Source: Streptomyces noursei
GTDB lineage: Bacteria > Actinomycetota > Actinomycetes > Streptomycetales > Streptomycetaceae
Assembly: GCF_001646665.1 (NCBI RefSeq)
Contig: NZ_LWBU01000376.1
Span: 1 to 57,266, forward strand
Reading direction: 5' to 3'
Length of the DNA: 57,266 bases
Of this stretch, positions 20,113-27,638 are shown in pieces (position 1 is the stretch's first letter; each line of letters begins with the position of its first letter). Under the pieces are notes generated by a model. It saw only the letters and a list, made by a program, of their open reading frames with translations. It was not told the origin of the DNA and made no database searches. Both the position numbers and the translations under genes were made by a program.

Positions 20113-20676
20113 GTGACCGACCTGCGCCTTCGCCTCGCCACCGGAGCCGATCTCCCCACGCTCGTCCGGCTGCGTGACGACGCCGCCCGCTGGATGCTGG
20201 GCCGGGGCATCACCGGTCAGTGGCGGCCCGGCGAGCTGACGGAGGACCACTTCCGCCGGACCATGGCGACCGGCGAGGTGTGGCTCGCCGAGTCGGGCGG
20301 CCGGGCGGTGGGCGCCTGGGAGCTGTGGTGGCGGGACGAGGACGCCTGGGGGGCGCAGCCGCCCGTGGCGGGTTACGTGCACCGGCTGATGGTGGACCGC
20401 GCCGCCGCCGCGCCCGGAACCGGCCGGCTGCTGCTGCGGGCCGCCGAGCGCCGCGTGACCGAGGCGGGGCGGTCCTTCGTGCGCCTGGACTGCCTGGCCG
20501 GCAACGAGCGTCTCCGGTCGTACTACCTGGACGCCGGGTACCGGGTCGTCGGCCACAAGACGGGGAAGCCGCAGCCCGACGGGACGTCCAAGTCCTTCAC
20601 CCTGCTGGAGAAGCACCTCGCGGCGGGACCCGCCGGGACGAACGTGCCGCACCGGGCGGCCCGTTCTACTCACTGA
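20113..20676 (+). CDS. GNAT family N-acetyltransferase
   Basis: A 187-aa GNAT protein. The acetyl-CoA loop region is VHRLMVDRAAAAPGTGRLLLRAAE (near residues 93-116), followed by RLDCLAGNERLRSYYLDAGY, the usual motif B end. GTG 20113 was chosen as it lies 7 nt after a GAGGAT -10-like hexamer, giving a leaderless message; an earlier in-frame GTG at 20092 would add seven residues. Transfers an acetyl group to an unknown small molecule or protein. Confidence 0.88.
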   Translation: MTDLRLRLATGADLPTLVRLRDDAARWMLGRGITGQWRPGELTEDHFRRTMATGEVWLAESGGRAVGAWELWWRDEDAWGAQPPVAGYVHRLMVDRAAAAPGTGRLLLRAAERRVTEAGRSFVRLDCLAGNERLRSYYLDAGYRVVGHKTGKPQPDGTSKSFTLLEKHLAAGPAGTNVPHRAARSTH

Positions 20677-20687
20677 CGGCACGTCAG
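20673..20687. terminator. Short palindrome between convergent GNAT and tetR genes
   Basis: CTGACG-GCA-CGTCAG, a 6-bp stem with a 3-nt loop overlapping the end of the GNAT stop region. Weak but well placed for convergent termination. Confidence 0.35.
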
Positions 20688-20715
20688 CACCACGCCCCGT
20701 CAGCACTGAAGACTC

Positions 20716-21297
20716 TCAGCCGACCAGGGCGGCCGCGCACTCCTCGGCCAGGTCCTCCGCGTAGGGCGGCAGCTCCGTGCCCGCGCGCAGGTGGCGGCGG
20801 ATGACGGTCAGCGGCAGGTCGACCAGCGCCAGGGCGATGCGCTCGCGCCCCCGCGCGTCCGTGGCGCCCAGGGCGTCGGCCAGCGCGCCCAGGGAGGCGA
20901 ACACCCGCTCGTTCCCCTCGTCCGCACGCCGGGTGTGCTCCTCGGACCAGTCGGCGCGGCCGAAGTCGGCGGCGCCGTAGAACAGGAGGGTGGCCTCGGC
21001 CGGGTGCCGGCGGCTCCAGGCCACCACGTGGCGGGCGGCGGCGCGGGCGGCGCGGCGGGGGTCGCTCTCCGCGTCGAGCACGGCCATGTAGCCGGCCTGG
21101 AAGGACTCCACGGTCCGCAGCCACACCTCCGCGAGCAGGGCGGGGCGCCCCGGGAAGCGGTGGTAGACGGAGCCGCTCGGTGCACCCACGGCCTGCGCGA
21201 CCGCCGACATGGTGACGGCCGGTGGCCCGCCGGCGGCCGCGAGGCGCACGGCCGCGTCCAGGAGCTGATCGACGTCGAATCGGGATGGTCTCGCCAT
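20716..21297 (-). CDS. TetR/AcrR family regulator
   Basis: A 193-aa TetR protein. HTH in residues 7-50 (LLDAAVRLAAAGGPPAVTMSAVAQAVGAPSGSVYHRF in pieces, with GSVYHRFPGR as recognition helix). The C-terminal domain contains an unusual AEATLLFYGAADFGRADW stretch typical of one TetR_C subgroup. It is divergent from the SRPBCC-like gene at 21358, with dyads in between, so autoregulation and control of that gene are likely. Confidence 0.92.
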   Translation of the reverse strand: MARPSRFDVDQLLDAAVRLAAAGGPPAVTMSAVAQAVGAPSGSVYHRFPGRPALLAEVWLRTVESFQAGYMAVLDAESDPRRAARAAARHVVAWSRRHPAEATLLFYGAADFGRADWSEEHTRRADEGNERVFASLGALADALGATDARGRERIALALVDLPLTVIRRHLRAGTELPPYAEDLAEECAAALVG

Positions 21298-21302
21298 GTT
21301 TC

Positions 21303-21340
21303 AGAGAGTACCCTCTACATTAATTGGAGAGCAGTCTCCA
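21303..21340. promoter_or_regulatory. Operator dyads between tetR and SRPBCC-like gene
   Basis: Two dyads in the 60-bp gap. The first is AGAGAGTACCCTCT (21303-21316), a near-perfect palindrome centred on GTAC. The second is TGGAGA-GCAG-TCTCCA (21325-21340). An AT-rich TACATTAAT lies between, a good -10 source for either gene. Expected targets of the TetR protein. Confidence 0.6.
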
Positions 21341-21357
21341 TTACCCGAGGAGGACCC

Positions 21358-21885
21358 ATGGGCGTCTACAACGTGCACGAGCGACTTCTGGCCGCGGGCG
21401 AGAAGGACGTCGGCGCGCTCATCGATTCACTGGCGAGCGGGGAGCGTGACCTGCTGTGGCCCGGCCGCCACTGGTCGCCGATGGAGTTCGACCGCCCGCT
21501 CGGCGTCGGCGCGGTGGGCGGGCACGGACCGGTGCGCTACACCGTGTCGGGGTACGCGCCCGGGCGCTGGATCAGGTTCCGGTTCACCGGCCCCCGGGGG
21601 TTCCACGGCTTCCACGAGCTGGCCGTGCTTCCCGTCGACGAGGAGCACACGGTGCTGCACCACACCCTCGCGATGACGACCAGCGGCCTGTCCCGCTTCA
21701 CCTGGCCGCTGGCGTGGCGGCCGCTGCACGACGCCTGCCTGGAGGACGGCCTCGACCGCGCCGAACTCGCCTGCACGGGCACGGTCGCCCGCCCGGCCCG
21801 CTGGTCCCCCTACGTCCGCCTGCTGCAGTCCCTGGGCGCCCGCTTCGAGCGCCTGCGCCCCGGCGCCCCGGCGGAGGCGAGGTGA
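21358..21885 (+). CDS. SRPBCC-like protein of unknown function
   Basis: A 175-aa protein beginning at ATG 21358 after AGGAGGACCC. It reads MGVYNVHERLLAAGEKDVGALIDSL in its first 25 residues, then alternating strand segments (VRYTVSGYAPGRWIRFRFTG, HGFHELAVLPVDEEHTVLHHTL) suggesting a START/SRPBCC lipid-binding fold. Adjacent tetR and operators suggest it is induced by a small ligand. No enzyme class can be assigned. Confidence 0.75.
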   Translation: MGVYNVHERLLAAGEKDVGALIDSLASGERDLLWPGRHWSPMEFDRPLGVGAVGGHGPVRYTVSGYAPGRWIRFRFTGPRGFHGFHELAVLPVDEEHTVLHHTLAMTTSGLSRFTWPLAWRPLHDACLEDGLDRAELACTGTVARPARWSPYVRLLQSLGARFERLRPGAPAEAR

Positions 21886-21904
21886 CCGGGGTGGCGCGGA
21901 CGGG

Positions 21905-22510
21905 TCAGACGAGGGCGTGGCCGTACGCGGCGGACAGGTCGTCGAGCCGCGGCTCCCCGAAAGCGGCGCCCAGCGCCCGGAACGCGGCGACCTTGTCCTC
22001 GCCGAACCGCCGCAGGTACGCCGCATAGGCGTCCGGGGAGTTGAACCTCGGCGGGGTGGACTTGCTGTGGAACGTGTCCGCGTACATCACCAGCCGCTCC
22101 TCGGGAGTGACCGCCAGGTAGTCGGCCGGCGGGAGCGGCAGCCCCTGCCGGAGCACGTCCTCCTTGGTGAGCCCCACGCCCGTGTGGCAGGAGCAGAACC
22201 GGCACAGCACGTCCGGGTACCCCTCCTCCGCCAGGAGTTCGTGCCCCAGCAGGCCGTGACGCAGGTAGTTGGGCCGGTCGAGACGCCCCTCGGCGTCGTA
22301 CAGCCGGTAGACCCCGATGTCGTGCAGCAGGCACCCCGCCCGCACCAGACCGGCGTCGACATCGCATCCGGCGGCGGCGATCAGGCGCTCCGCGATGCGC
22401 CACACGATCTCGCAGTGCGTGAACACCAGCCTGAACGCCTCGTCGCTCGGAGCGTGCTTCACGTGCAGCGCACGGATCTCGTCCACCGTAGGAACATCCA
22501 CGCGCGCCAT
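21905..22510 (-). CDS. HD-domain protein (predicted phosphohydrolase)
   Basis: A 201-aa HD-domain protein. H32 (THCEIV), H63-D64 (CLLHDIG) and a later H in RHGLLGHE give the metal-binding HD pattern; a CRFCSCHTG motif contributes extra cysteines. ATG 22510 was preferred over an upstream GTG at 22522. Probably hydrolyses a phosphomonoester or nucleotide; substrate unknown. Downstream of a strong inverted repeat. Confidence 0.87.
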   Translation of the reverse strand: MARVDVPTVDEIRALHVKHAPSDEAFRLVFTHCEIVWRIAERLIAAAGCDVDAGLVRAGCLLHDIGVYRLYDAEGRLDRPNYLRHGLLGHELLAEEGYPDVLCRFCSCHTGVGLTKEDVLRQGLPLPPADYLAVTPEERLVMYADTFHSKSTPPRFNSPDAYAAYLRRFGEDKVAAFRALGAAFGEPRLDDLSAAYGHALV

Positions 22511-22522
22511 CCAATCACGCAC

Positions 22523-22566
22523 CCGGCACCGGCCGTGCCCGGCGTCACAGGCACGGCCGGTGCCGG
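22523..22566 (-). terminator. Perfect 17-bp inverted repeat
   Basis: CCGGCACCGGCCGTGCC and its exact complement flank CGGCGTCACA. The stem lies just 5' of the HD gene and 155 bp after the DinB-like gene, so it could end that transcript or act as an attenuator in the HD-gene leader. No U-tract. Confidence 0.55.
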
Positions 22567-22720
22567 TCGAGGTGGCGTGGGACGCTTCCGGGACCCCCGT
22601 TCCTGGACCGGACGGGTCGTCCCCGCCGCGACGGGCGGCGCGTCGGCCCCGATCGATGCCTGAGGCCGGCGGACGGGGGCGCGTGCCCGACCACCGCGCT
22701 GGGGGCGCAGGGCGGGGCGG

Positions 22721-23377
22721 TCAGCCGAGGACGAAGGGCAACCGGTCGGCGAGGGCGCCCAGTTCCGCTCGTTCCGCCGCGGTCGGGGTACGGCGCCCCG
22801 TGCCGATCAGCAGGGCGTCCTGGTCGGAGAAGGAGGCGGGGAACGCGGCTCCGGCGATGCGCTCCAGCATCCCGCGCGACCGGGCGAGGCCCTCGCGGGG
22901 CGGACCCGCCACGTCCGGGAGGTGAGCGACCAGGTCGAGATGGTGCAGGGTCCGTTCCAGGACGTACGCGGAGAGGTAGTCGCCCGCGGTGAGCACCACG
23001 TCGCGGGTGGCCACCCGCAGCTCGGGGTCGGCGAGCCGGGCGGCGCGGCCGGCGGCGGAGCCGACGTCGTCCAGGTGGAACGTGAGCAGCCGGGGTTCCT
23101 CGTACGCGGCGGCCAGCCGGACGACCAGCGCGTCGAGCGGGTCGTCACCGGTCGGCGGCGTCGCGCCGACCTCCCAGTAGGTCACCGCGTCACGCGTGGG
23201 TTCCGCGCGGGCGGGGGTCACCAGGGTGATGAGGACGTCCTGCGCGTCGATGATCAGGTGGCACACCAGATCCCGTACCAGCCAGCCGACGCAGCCGGAC
23301 CGTTGGGCGAAGTGCGCGTCCGGCAACGCGGCGACCGCCGCGCGCAGCGCCGTCCACGAGTGCGAGAAGAGATCCAC
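22721..23377 (-). CDS. DinB/maleylpyruvate isomerase-like N-terminal domain protein
   Basis: A 218-aa four-helix protein of the DinB-like superfamily: an N-terminal DLFSHSWTALRAAVAALPD helix, then WLVRDLVCHLIIDAQDVL with His, and YVLERTLHHLDLVAHL near the C-terminal third; these His residues form the usual metal site. Many actinobacterial members use mycothiol. GTG 23377 lies 6 nt beyond a TACCGT -10 with TTGTCC 18 bp upstream, so the mRNA is probably leaderless. Confidence 0.82.
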   Translation of the reverse strand: MDLFSHSWTALRAAVAALPDAHFAQRSGCVGWLVRDLVCHLIIDAQDVLITLVTPARAEPTRDAVTYWEVGATPPTGDDPLDALVVRLAAAYEEPRLLTFHLDDVGSAAGRAARLADPELRVATRDVVLTAGDYLSAYVLERTLHHLDLVAHLPDVAGPPREGLARSRGMLERIAGAAFPASFSDQDALLIGTGRRTPTAAERAELGALADRLPFVLG

Positions 23378-23383
23378 ACCGGC

Positions 23384-23413
23384 ACGGTAGTGCGGTGCCG
23401 GAACGGCGGACAA
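23384..23413 (-). promoter_or_regulatory. Housekeeping-type promoter, leaderless DinB-like gene
   Basis: Minus strand: TTGTCC, 18 bp, TACCGT, then 6 nt to the GTG start at 23377. Good fit to a principal-sigma promoter; the spacing implies that transcription begins at the start codon. Confidence 0.55.
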
Positions 23414-23466
23414 GCGCCCGCTCGGCCGACCGCCACCCCGTACACGGCGCCGGTCCTGCGTGCCTG

Positions 23467-24198
23467 TCACACCGCACGGGAAACCTCGCGGGCGAAGCGG
23501 CGTACCGCGGAGGTGAACGCCTCCGGGGCGTCGAAGTTGGCGAGGTGCCCGGCCCGGGGGACCAGTTCGACGCGCGCGTGCGGGTGGGCGCGGGCGAAGT
23601 CGGCCTCACCCGAGCGGAAGACGGTGTCCTTCTCGCCGTTCAGGATCAGCACCGGGGCGGCCACCTGCCGCAGGGACTCCGCGTCGAAGCGTCCCAGCAC
23701 CTCGTTCCACGCGGCGGGCAGCGCGTGGAACGCGTAACCGTTGCGGATGGTCTCCCCCACGACCTCCGGAGGGTAGAGCCGCCGCAGCAACCGGTCGTTC
23801 CACCGGGTGAGCCTGTCGGCCGGCAGGCGCGGGACCAGCCCGGCGATCCAGCGGTACGGAGCGGTCCACGGGCCCCGGGTGGAGGCGCTGGCGCCGGCGA
23901 GGACCAGTCCGCGCAGTCGCTCCGGGTGGCGCCCGGCGAACTCCAGCGCGGCGTAGCCGCCGAGCGAGTGGCCCACCACCAGGGCCGGCCCGGCACCGAG
24001 GGCGTCCACCGCGGAGGCGATGACCTCCGTCGCGGCGTCCAGGCTCCAGGGCCGGTCCGAGCGCGCGCCGTGACCGGGCAGGTCGACGGCGGCCACCGGG
24101 AACTCCTCGCGCAGCGCCCCGACTTGTGGGCTCCACTGCCCCGCGCTGAACCGCGTCCCGTGCACGAACACGATCGGCGGTGCGTCCTGTGCCGTCAT
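23467..24198 (-). CDS. Alpha/beta hydrolase
   Basis: A 243-aa alpha/beta-hydrolase. Oxyanion motif VHGTRFSAGQW (11-22), nucleophile elbow GHSLGG with Ser78, acid Asp191 (NGEKDTVF) and His218 (RAGHLANFD). A 40-residue cap after residue 108 covers the active site. Family members cleave esters, lactones or other small carbonyl compounds; the substrate is not indicated. ATG 24198 is preferred to an out-of-frame ATG four bases upstream. Confidence 0.92.
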   Translation of the reverse strand: MTAQDAPPIVFVHGTRFSAGQWSPQVGALREEFPVAAVDLPGHGARSDRPWSLDAATEVIASAVDALGAGPALVVGHSLGGYAALEFAGRHPERLRGLVLAGASASTRGPWTAPYRWIAGLVPRLPADRLTRWNDRLLRRLYPPEVVGETIRNGYAFHALPAAWNEVLGRFDAESLRQVAAPVLILNGEKDTVFRSGEADFARAHPHARVELVPRAGHLANFDAPEAFTSAVRRFAREVSRAV

Positions 24199-24268
24199 CC
24201 ATGCCCCCCGTGGCCACGTCCGGTGCCGACTGTACCGGCGGCCGGCCTCCCGGGCGGGTTCCAGGACC

Positions 24269-25072
24269 TCAGCGGCCGTCGGGACGCGGGGCCTCGCATG
24301 CGCCGAGGTATTCGGCGAGGGCCGCGGCGGCCGTGAGCATGGCGCGTCCCCGTCCGGTGAGCCGCCGTCGCCAGTCGTCCAGGGAACGGACGAGGGGTTC
24401 GTGGCCGCCGGCGCCCCGGACCTGGTCGATGACGGTGGCGATGTGACCGAGCGGATGGCCGCCGCGGCGGAGCAGGTGGGCGAGTTCGGCGTCCCGGACG
24501 TCGGCGGCCGTGTAGTGGCGGTGTCCGGTGCCCGCGTCCCGCCGGGGCAGGAGGATCCCGGCCCGCTCCCACTTGCGCAGGGTCGCCGGTGAGACGCCGA
24601 GCCGGTGGGCGAGGTGCCCGATCGGCAGCGGGCGCTCCGGGAGGCCGGAGGCCGGGGAACCACCGGGCCGGCGGGACACTGGCTGGTGATCCTGGAGCCC
24701 GGCGGCGGACCCGCGGCCGAGGGCCTCGACCGCCGCCTCGACGGCGTCGAGCGTTTCCCGGTCGCGGAGCAGCTGGGCGTGGCTGCGGTCGACGGCCCGC
24801 AGCGCGGTGTCCAGGTCGCCCCGGCCGGCGGCCCGCATGACCTCGGCGCCGGTCGCGTGGCCGTGTGCCGCGACGAGGGCCAGGTAGGCCCGCAGGGCGC
24901 GCAGGTGCACCGCGGAGTAGACGCGGTGGCCGGCGGCCGTGCGGGCGGCCGGCGGGATCAGGCCGTCGCGCTCGTAGTTGCGCACCGCCTGGGTGGAGAT
25001 CCCGTGCTCCCGGGCGAGGTGCACCGGGCGGTACCGCCGACCCTCCACCTGCACCTCCGTTTGAGGTTTCAC
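24269..25072 (-). CDS. MerR-family regulator with two MerR HTHs (TioE-like)
   Basis: A 267-aa protein with two MerR-type winged HTH domains: residues about 12-75 (VHLAREHGISTQAVRNYERDGLIPPAAR) and about 160-225 (IGHLAHRLGVSPATLRKWERAGILLPRRD). This duplicated architecture is known for TioE-like regulators. GTG 25072 was used; a second GTG 18 nt downstream, with GGAGG at ideal spacing, is equally plausible. Divergent from the erythromycin esterase gene, which it probably regulates. Confidence 0.88.
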   Translation of the reverse strand: MKPQTEVQVEGRRYRPVHLAREHGISTQAVRNYERDGLIPPAARTAAGHRVYSAVHLRALRAYLALVAAHGHATGAEVMRAAGRGDLDTALRAVDRSHAQLLRDRETLDAVEAAVEALGRGSAAGLQDHQPVSRRPGGSPASGLPERPLPIGHLAHRLGVSPATLRKWERAGILLPRRDAGTGHRHYTAADVRDAELAHLLRRGGHPLGHIATVIDQVRGAGGHEPLVRSLDDWRRRLTGRGRAMLTAAAALAEYLGACEAPRPDGR

Positions 25073-25147
25073 ACCCGTGCCCCCGCCTGCTCCGGGGCGA
25101 CTTGTCGCCCAGGTCTTCCACGAGGGTTCAACGATACGGTGAAGGTC

Positions 25148-26458
25148 ATGACATCGACCTCCCCCTTTGCCCCTGCTCTGCACGGATCGTTCGGTCCCGA
25201 GGGCGGCCGGCGGCTCGCCGCCGCCCTGTCCGCCTTCTTCGAGGCGCGAGAAATACCGCCGGAGACACTGGCGTTCGGCGAGCCGACCCATCTCGAGCCG
25301 GCGTTCGGGTACGTGCGCAACCGGATGCTGCGGGAACTCGTCGGGCACGGCTTCCGCTCCGTGGCGCTGGAGTCCGACCGGGTCGCCGCGCTGCGGGTCG
25401 ACGCGTTCGTCCGGGGTGGGACCGGGACGCTCGACCGGGTCATGGCCGAGGGCTTCAGCCATGACTTCGGCCGGTTCGACGCCAACCGCGAGCTGGTGGC
25501 CTGGCTGCGCGCGTACAACGACGGCCGGCCGGACGGCGAGCAGGTGGCGTTCCACGGCTTCGACGCGCCCATGGAGACGATGAGCGCGCCCGCCCCGCGC
25601 GCCTTCCTGCTGCACCTGCACCGCTATCTGACCGAGCACCTGGGGCCCGACGGGTTCCTGCACGGCCGCGCGGACCTGGAGCGGCTGCTCGGGGACGACG
25701 AGCGCTGGAGCTCCACCGCGGCGGTACTGGCCGCCGAGCACTCCCCCGGCGCCTCGGCGGAGGCCTCGGCGCTGCGGGGCATCACCGACGACCTGCTGGT
25801 CACCCTGAACGCCCAGGCGCCGAGGCTCGTCGCGGCCACCTCGCTCGCCGACTGGCGGCGGGCGCGCACGCACGGCCGGGCCGCGATGGGGCTGTTGCGC
25901 TACCACGCCCAGCTCGCCGACCCGGCGGCACCCGCCGAGCGCCTGTCCCGGATGAGCGCGGTGCGGGACGCGCTGATGGTCGAGAACCTGCACGGCATAC
26001 GGGACGGGGAGCGGGACCGGGGCCCGACACTGGTGTGCGGCCACAACGCGCACCTGCGCCGCGACCGCAGCTCCCTGCGCATGGGCGGCATGGACGTCGT
26101 GTGGTTCGGCGCGGGGGCCATCCTCGCCACCCTGGTGGGCGACGGTTACGCCTTCGTCGCCGGCAGCCTCGGCCGGAGCGCCACGCTGGGCCTGGACGAA
26201 CCCCCGGCGGGCACCTACGAGGGCGCGTTGCGGCGGGTGAGCGGGGAGTACGCGCTCCTCGACGCGCGCCGGCTCCTCGAAGCGACCGGAGACACGTCGT
26301 ACGAAGTCCGCGAGGACGTCCGGCCCGAACAGGGGTACGCCCCGCTCGACGACGCGACGCTGCGGCACTGCGACGCCGTCCTCCACATCGCCGCCGCCGG
26401 GCGCGGCCGGCCCGGGGAAGAAGGCGCGGAGGTGGGACCGGGAGACGGAGCGGTGTGA
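25148..26458 (+). CDS. Erythromycin esterase family protein
   Basis: A 436-aa member of the Ere family, which opens the macrolide lactone ring. It has GEPTHLEP with Glu45 and catalytic-type His48, VALESDR with Glu75, FHGFDAP, and CGHNAHLRR near residue 297. These correspond to the residues known to line the Ere active site. ATG 25148 follows TACGGT by 7 nt, so it may be leaderless, although GAAGG could serve as a weak ribosome-binding site. The divergent MerR-type gene suggests drug- or ligand-responsive control. Activity on macrolides is inferred from the family; related members have other substrates. Confidence 0.88.
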   Translation: MTSTSPFAPALHGSFGPEGGRRLAAALSAFFEAREIPPETLAFGEPTHLEPAFGYVRNRMLRELVGHGFRSVALESDRVAALRVDAFVRGGTGTLDRVMAEGFSHDFGRFDANRELVAWLRAYNDGRPDGEQVAFHGFDAPMETMSAPAPRAFLLHLHRYLTEHLGPDGFLHGRADLERLLGDDERWSSTAAVLAAEHSPGASAEASALRGITDDLLVTLNAQAPRLVAATSLADWRRARTHGRAAMGLLRYHAQLADPAAPAERLSRMSAVRDALMVENLHGIRDGERDRGPTLVCGHNAHLRRDRSSLRMGGMDVVWFGAGAILATLVGDGYAFVAGSLGRSATLGLDEPPAGTYEGALRRVSGEYALLDARRLLEATGDTSYEVREDVRPEQGYAPLDDATLRHCDAVLHIAAAGRGRPGEEGAEVGPGDGAV

Positions 26459-26566
26459 GTCCTCCCCCCCTTCGTACGCCGTGCGGGTGCGGGCCCGGCC
26501 GGGGGCGGTCAGGCTGGGACGGACGGGTGACCGTACGGAGCGGGCTCCCCGGACGGATGGGAACGC

Positions 26567-26839
26567 GTGGCGCACATGGACAAGTCGAGGCTGATCGAAG
26601 CGACCGCCGAGAAGGCCGCGGCGGCGGGTTCCGACCGGTCGTTGCGGGCGGAGGACGTCGAGCGGGTCGTGGACGCCCTGTTCGGCACCGTGGAACGGCC
26701 GGGCACGATCGCGGAGGCGCTGGCGGGCGGCGAACCGGTCGTCCTGGGCAGCTTCGGCGGGTTCGAGCACGCCGGCGGCACCGCGGCCTTCCGGCCGGGC
26801 AAGGCGCTCACCGAGTACCTCGAAGGTGCGACGGGCTGA
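26567..26839 (+). CDS. HU-like DNA-binding protein
   Basis: A 90-aa HU/IHF-family protein: DKSRLIEATAEKAA helix, then LGSFGGFEHAGGTAAFRPGKAL (the beta-arm base motif GSFG-F). The usual basic DNA-binding arm is shortened and poor in Lys/Arg, so DNA binding may be weak or specialised. GTG 26567 has a GGATGGGAACGC upstream; ATG 26576 is an alternative start. Stands alone between the esterase and the carotenoid locus. Confidence 0.82.
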   Translation: MAHMDKSRLIEATAEKAAAAGSDRSLRAEDVERVVDALFGTVERPGTIAEALAGGEPVVLGSFGGFEHAGGTAAFRPGKALTEYLEGATG

Positions 26840-26923
26840 CGGCCCGGCAGGCCCCTGGGGCGGGAGTCTCGGAGGGCGTACGGCGGTGTGCACCGGCCCC
26901 GTCCCGGTTGTGGCGGCGGGGGT

Positions 26924-27502
26924 TCAGCACGCGCCCGGCGGTGCCAGACGGCGCCGCAGCCGGTGCAGGCCGCGCCGGGCGTGGCTCTTGACGGTGCCCA
27001 GCGGCAGCCCGGTGCGGCGGGCGATCTGCGCCTGGCTCAGGTCGTCGTAGAACGCCATGCGCAGCACCACGCGCTGCGCTTCGGGCAGGCGCGCCATCTC
27101 GTCGCCCACGCAGACCCGGTCGAGGACGTCCTCGGGCCGGGGCGCGGCGGGCGGCGTGTGCCGTTCGCGCTCGGCGCGGGCGGCGAGGTCGGCGCGGCGG
27201 GTGCGGGCGGTGAGCGCGTCGGCGATCTTGCGGCGGGTGATGCCCCCCAGCCAGGCGGACAGCGGGCCGCGTTCCCGCCGGTAGCCCGCGCGTCCGTGCC
27301 AGGCCGCGAAGAACACCTGCTGGGTGACGTCCTCGGCCTCGGCGGGGTCGCCGAGCGCGCGGAGGGCCAGCCCGTGGACGAGGGCGCTCCACCGCGCGTA
27401 CGCGGCCGCGACGGCCTCCTCCTCGCCCCGGGCGAGCCGCTCGGCGATGTCCTCGTCCGGTGTCCCCGGGCGGGCGGGGGCGGCAAGGGTCTTCTCCGTC
27501 AT
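26924..27502 (-). CDS. litS: ECF sigma factor LitS
   Basis: A 192-aa ECF sigma factor: sigma-2 region RALGDPAEAEDVTQQVFFAAWHG (about 50-75), sigma-4 region with YDDLSQAQIARRTGLPLGTVKSHARRGLHRLRR near the C-terminus. ATG 27502 has GAGGAG upstream. It is divergent from a B12-binding MerR gene and sits next to the crt genes, as LitS does in S. coelicolor, where it drives light-induced carotenoid transcription. The symbol rests on this synteny. No anti-sigma gene is adjacent, in line with control through LitR. Confidence 0.85.
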   Translation of the reverse strand: MTEKTLAAPARPGTPDEDIAERLARGEEEAVAAAYARWSALVHGLALRALGDPAEAEDVTQQVFFAAWHGRAGYRRERGPLSAWLGGITRRKIADALTARTRRADLAARAERERHTPPAAPRPEDVLDRVCVGDEMARLPEAQRVVLRMAFYDDLSQAQIARRTGLPLGTVKSHARRGLHRLRRRLAPPGAC

Positions 27503-27620
27503 GGTGGCTACTCCTCGGCACCGGTGCGGGGCCCGGGTCGTTCCGCTTCCGGCGCCCGGGGCACCGCGCTGTGGCCACCGTGCGTAGAGCAAGATCACTG
27601 AGGCAACTCGCAACGCTTGT

Positions 27621-27638
27621 GCATCGGATAATCGATGC
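27621..27638 (+). promoter_or_regulatory. litR promoter/operator: palindrome bracketing the -10
   Basis: GCATCG-GATAAT-CGATGC: 6-bp inverted arms exactly flank a GATAAT -10 hexamer. The element ends immediately before GTG 27639. Transcription starting 6-7 nt after the -10 would begin at that GTG, giving a leaderless litR mRNA. A protein bound to the palindrome would block the promoter, so this is a good candidate LitR operator. Confidence 0.6.
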
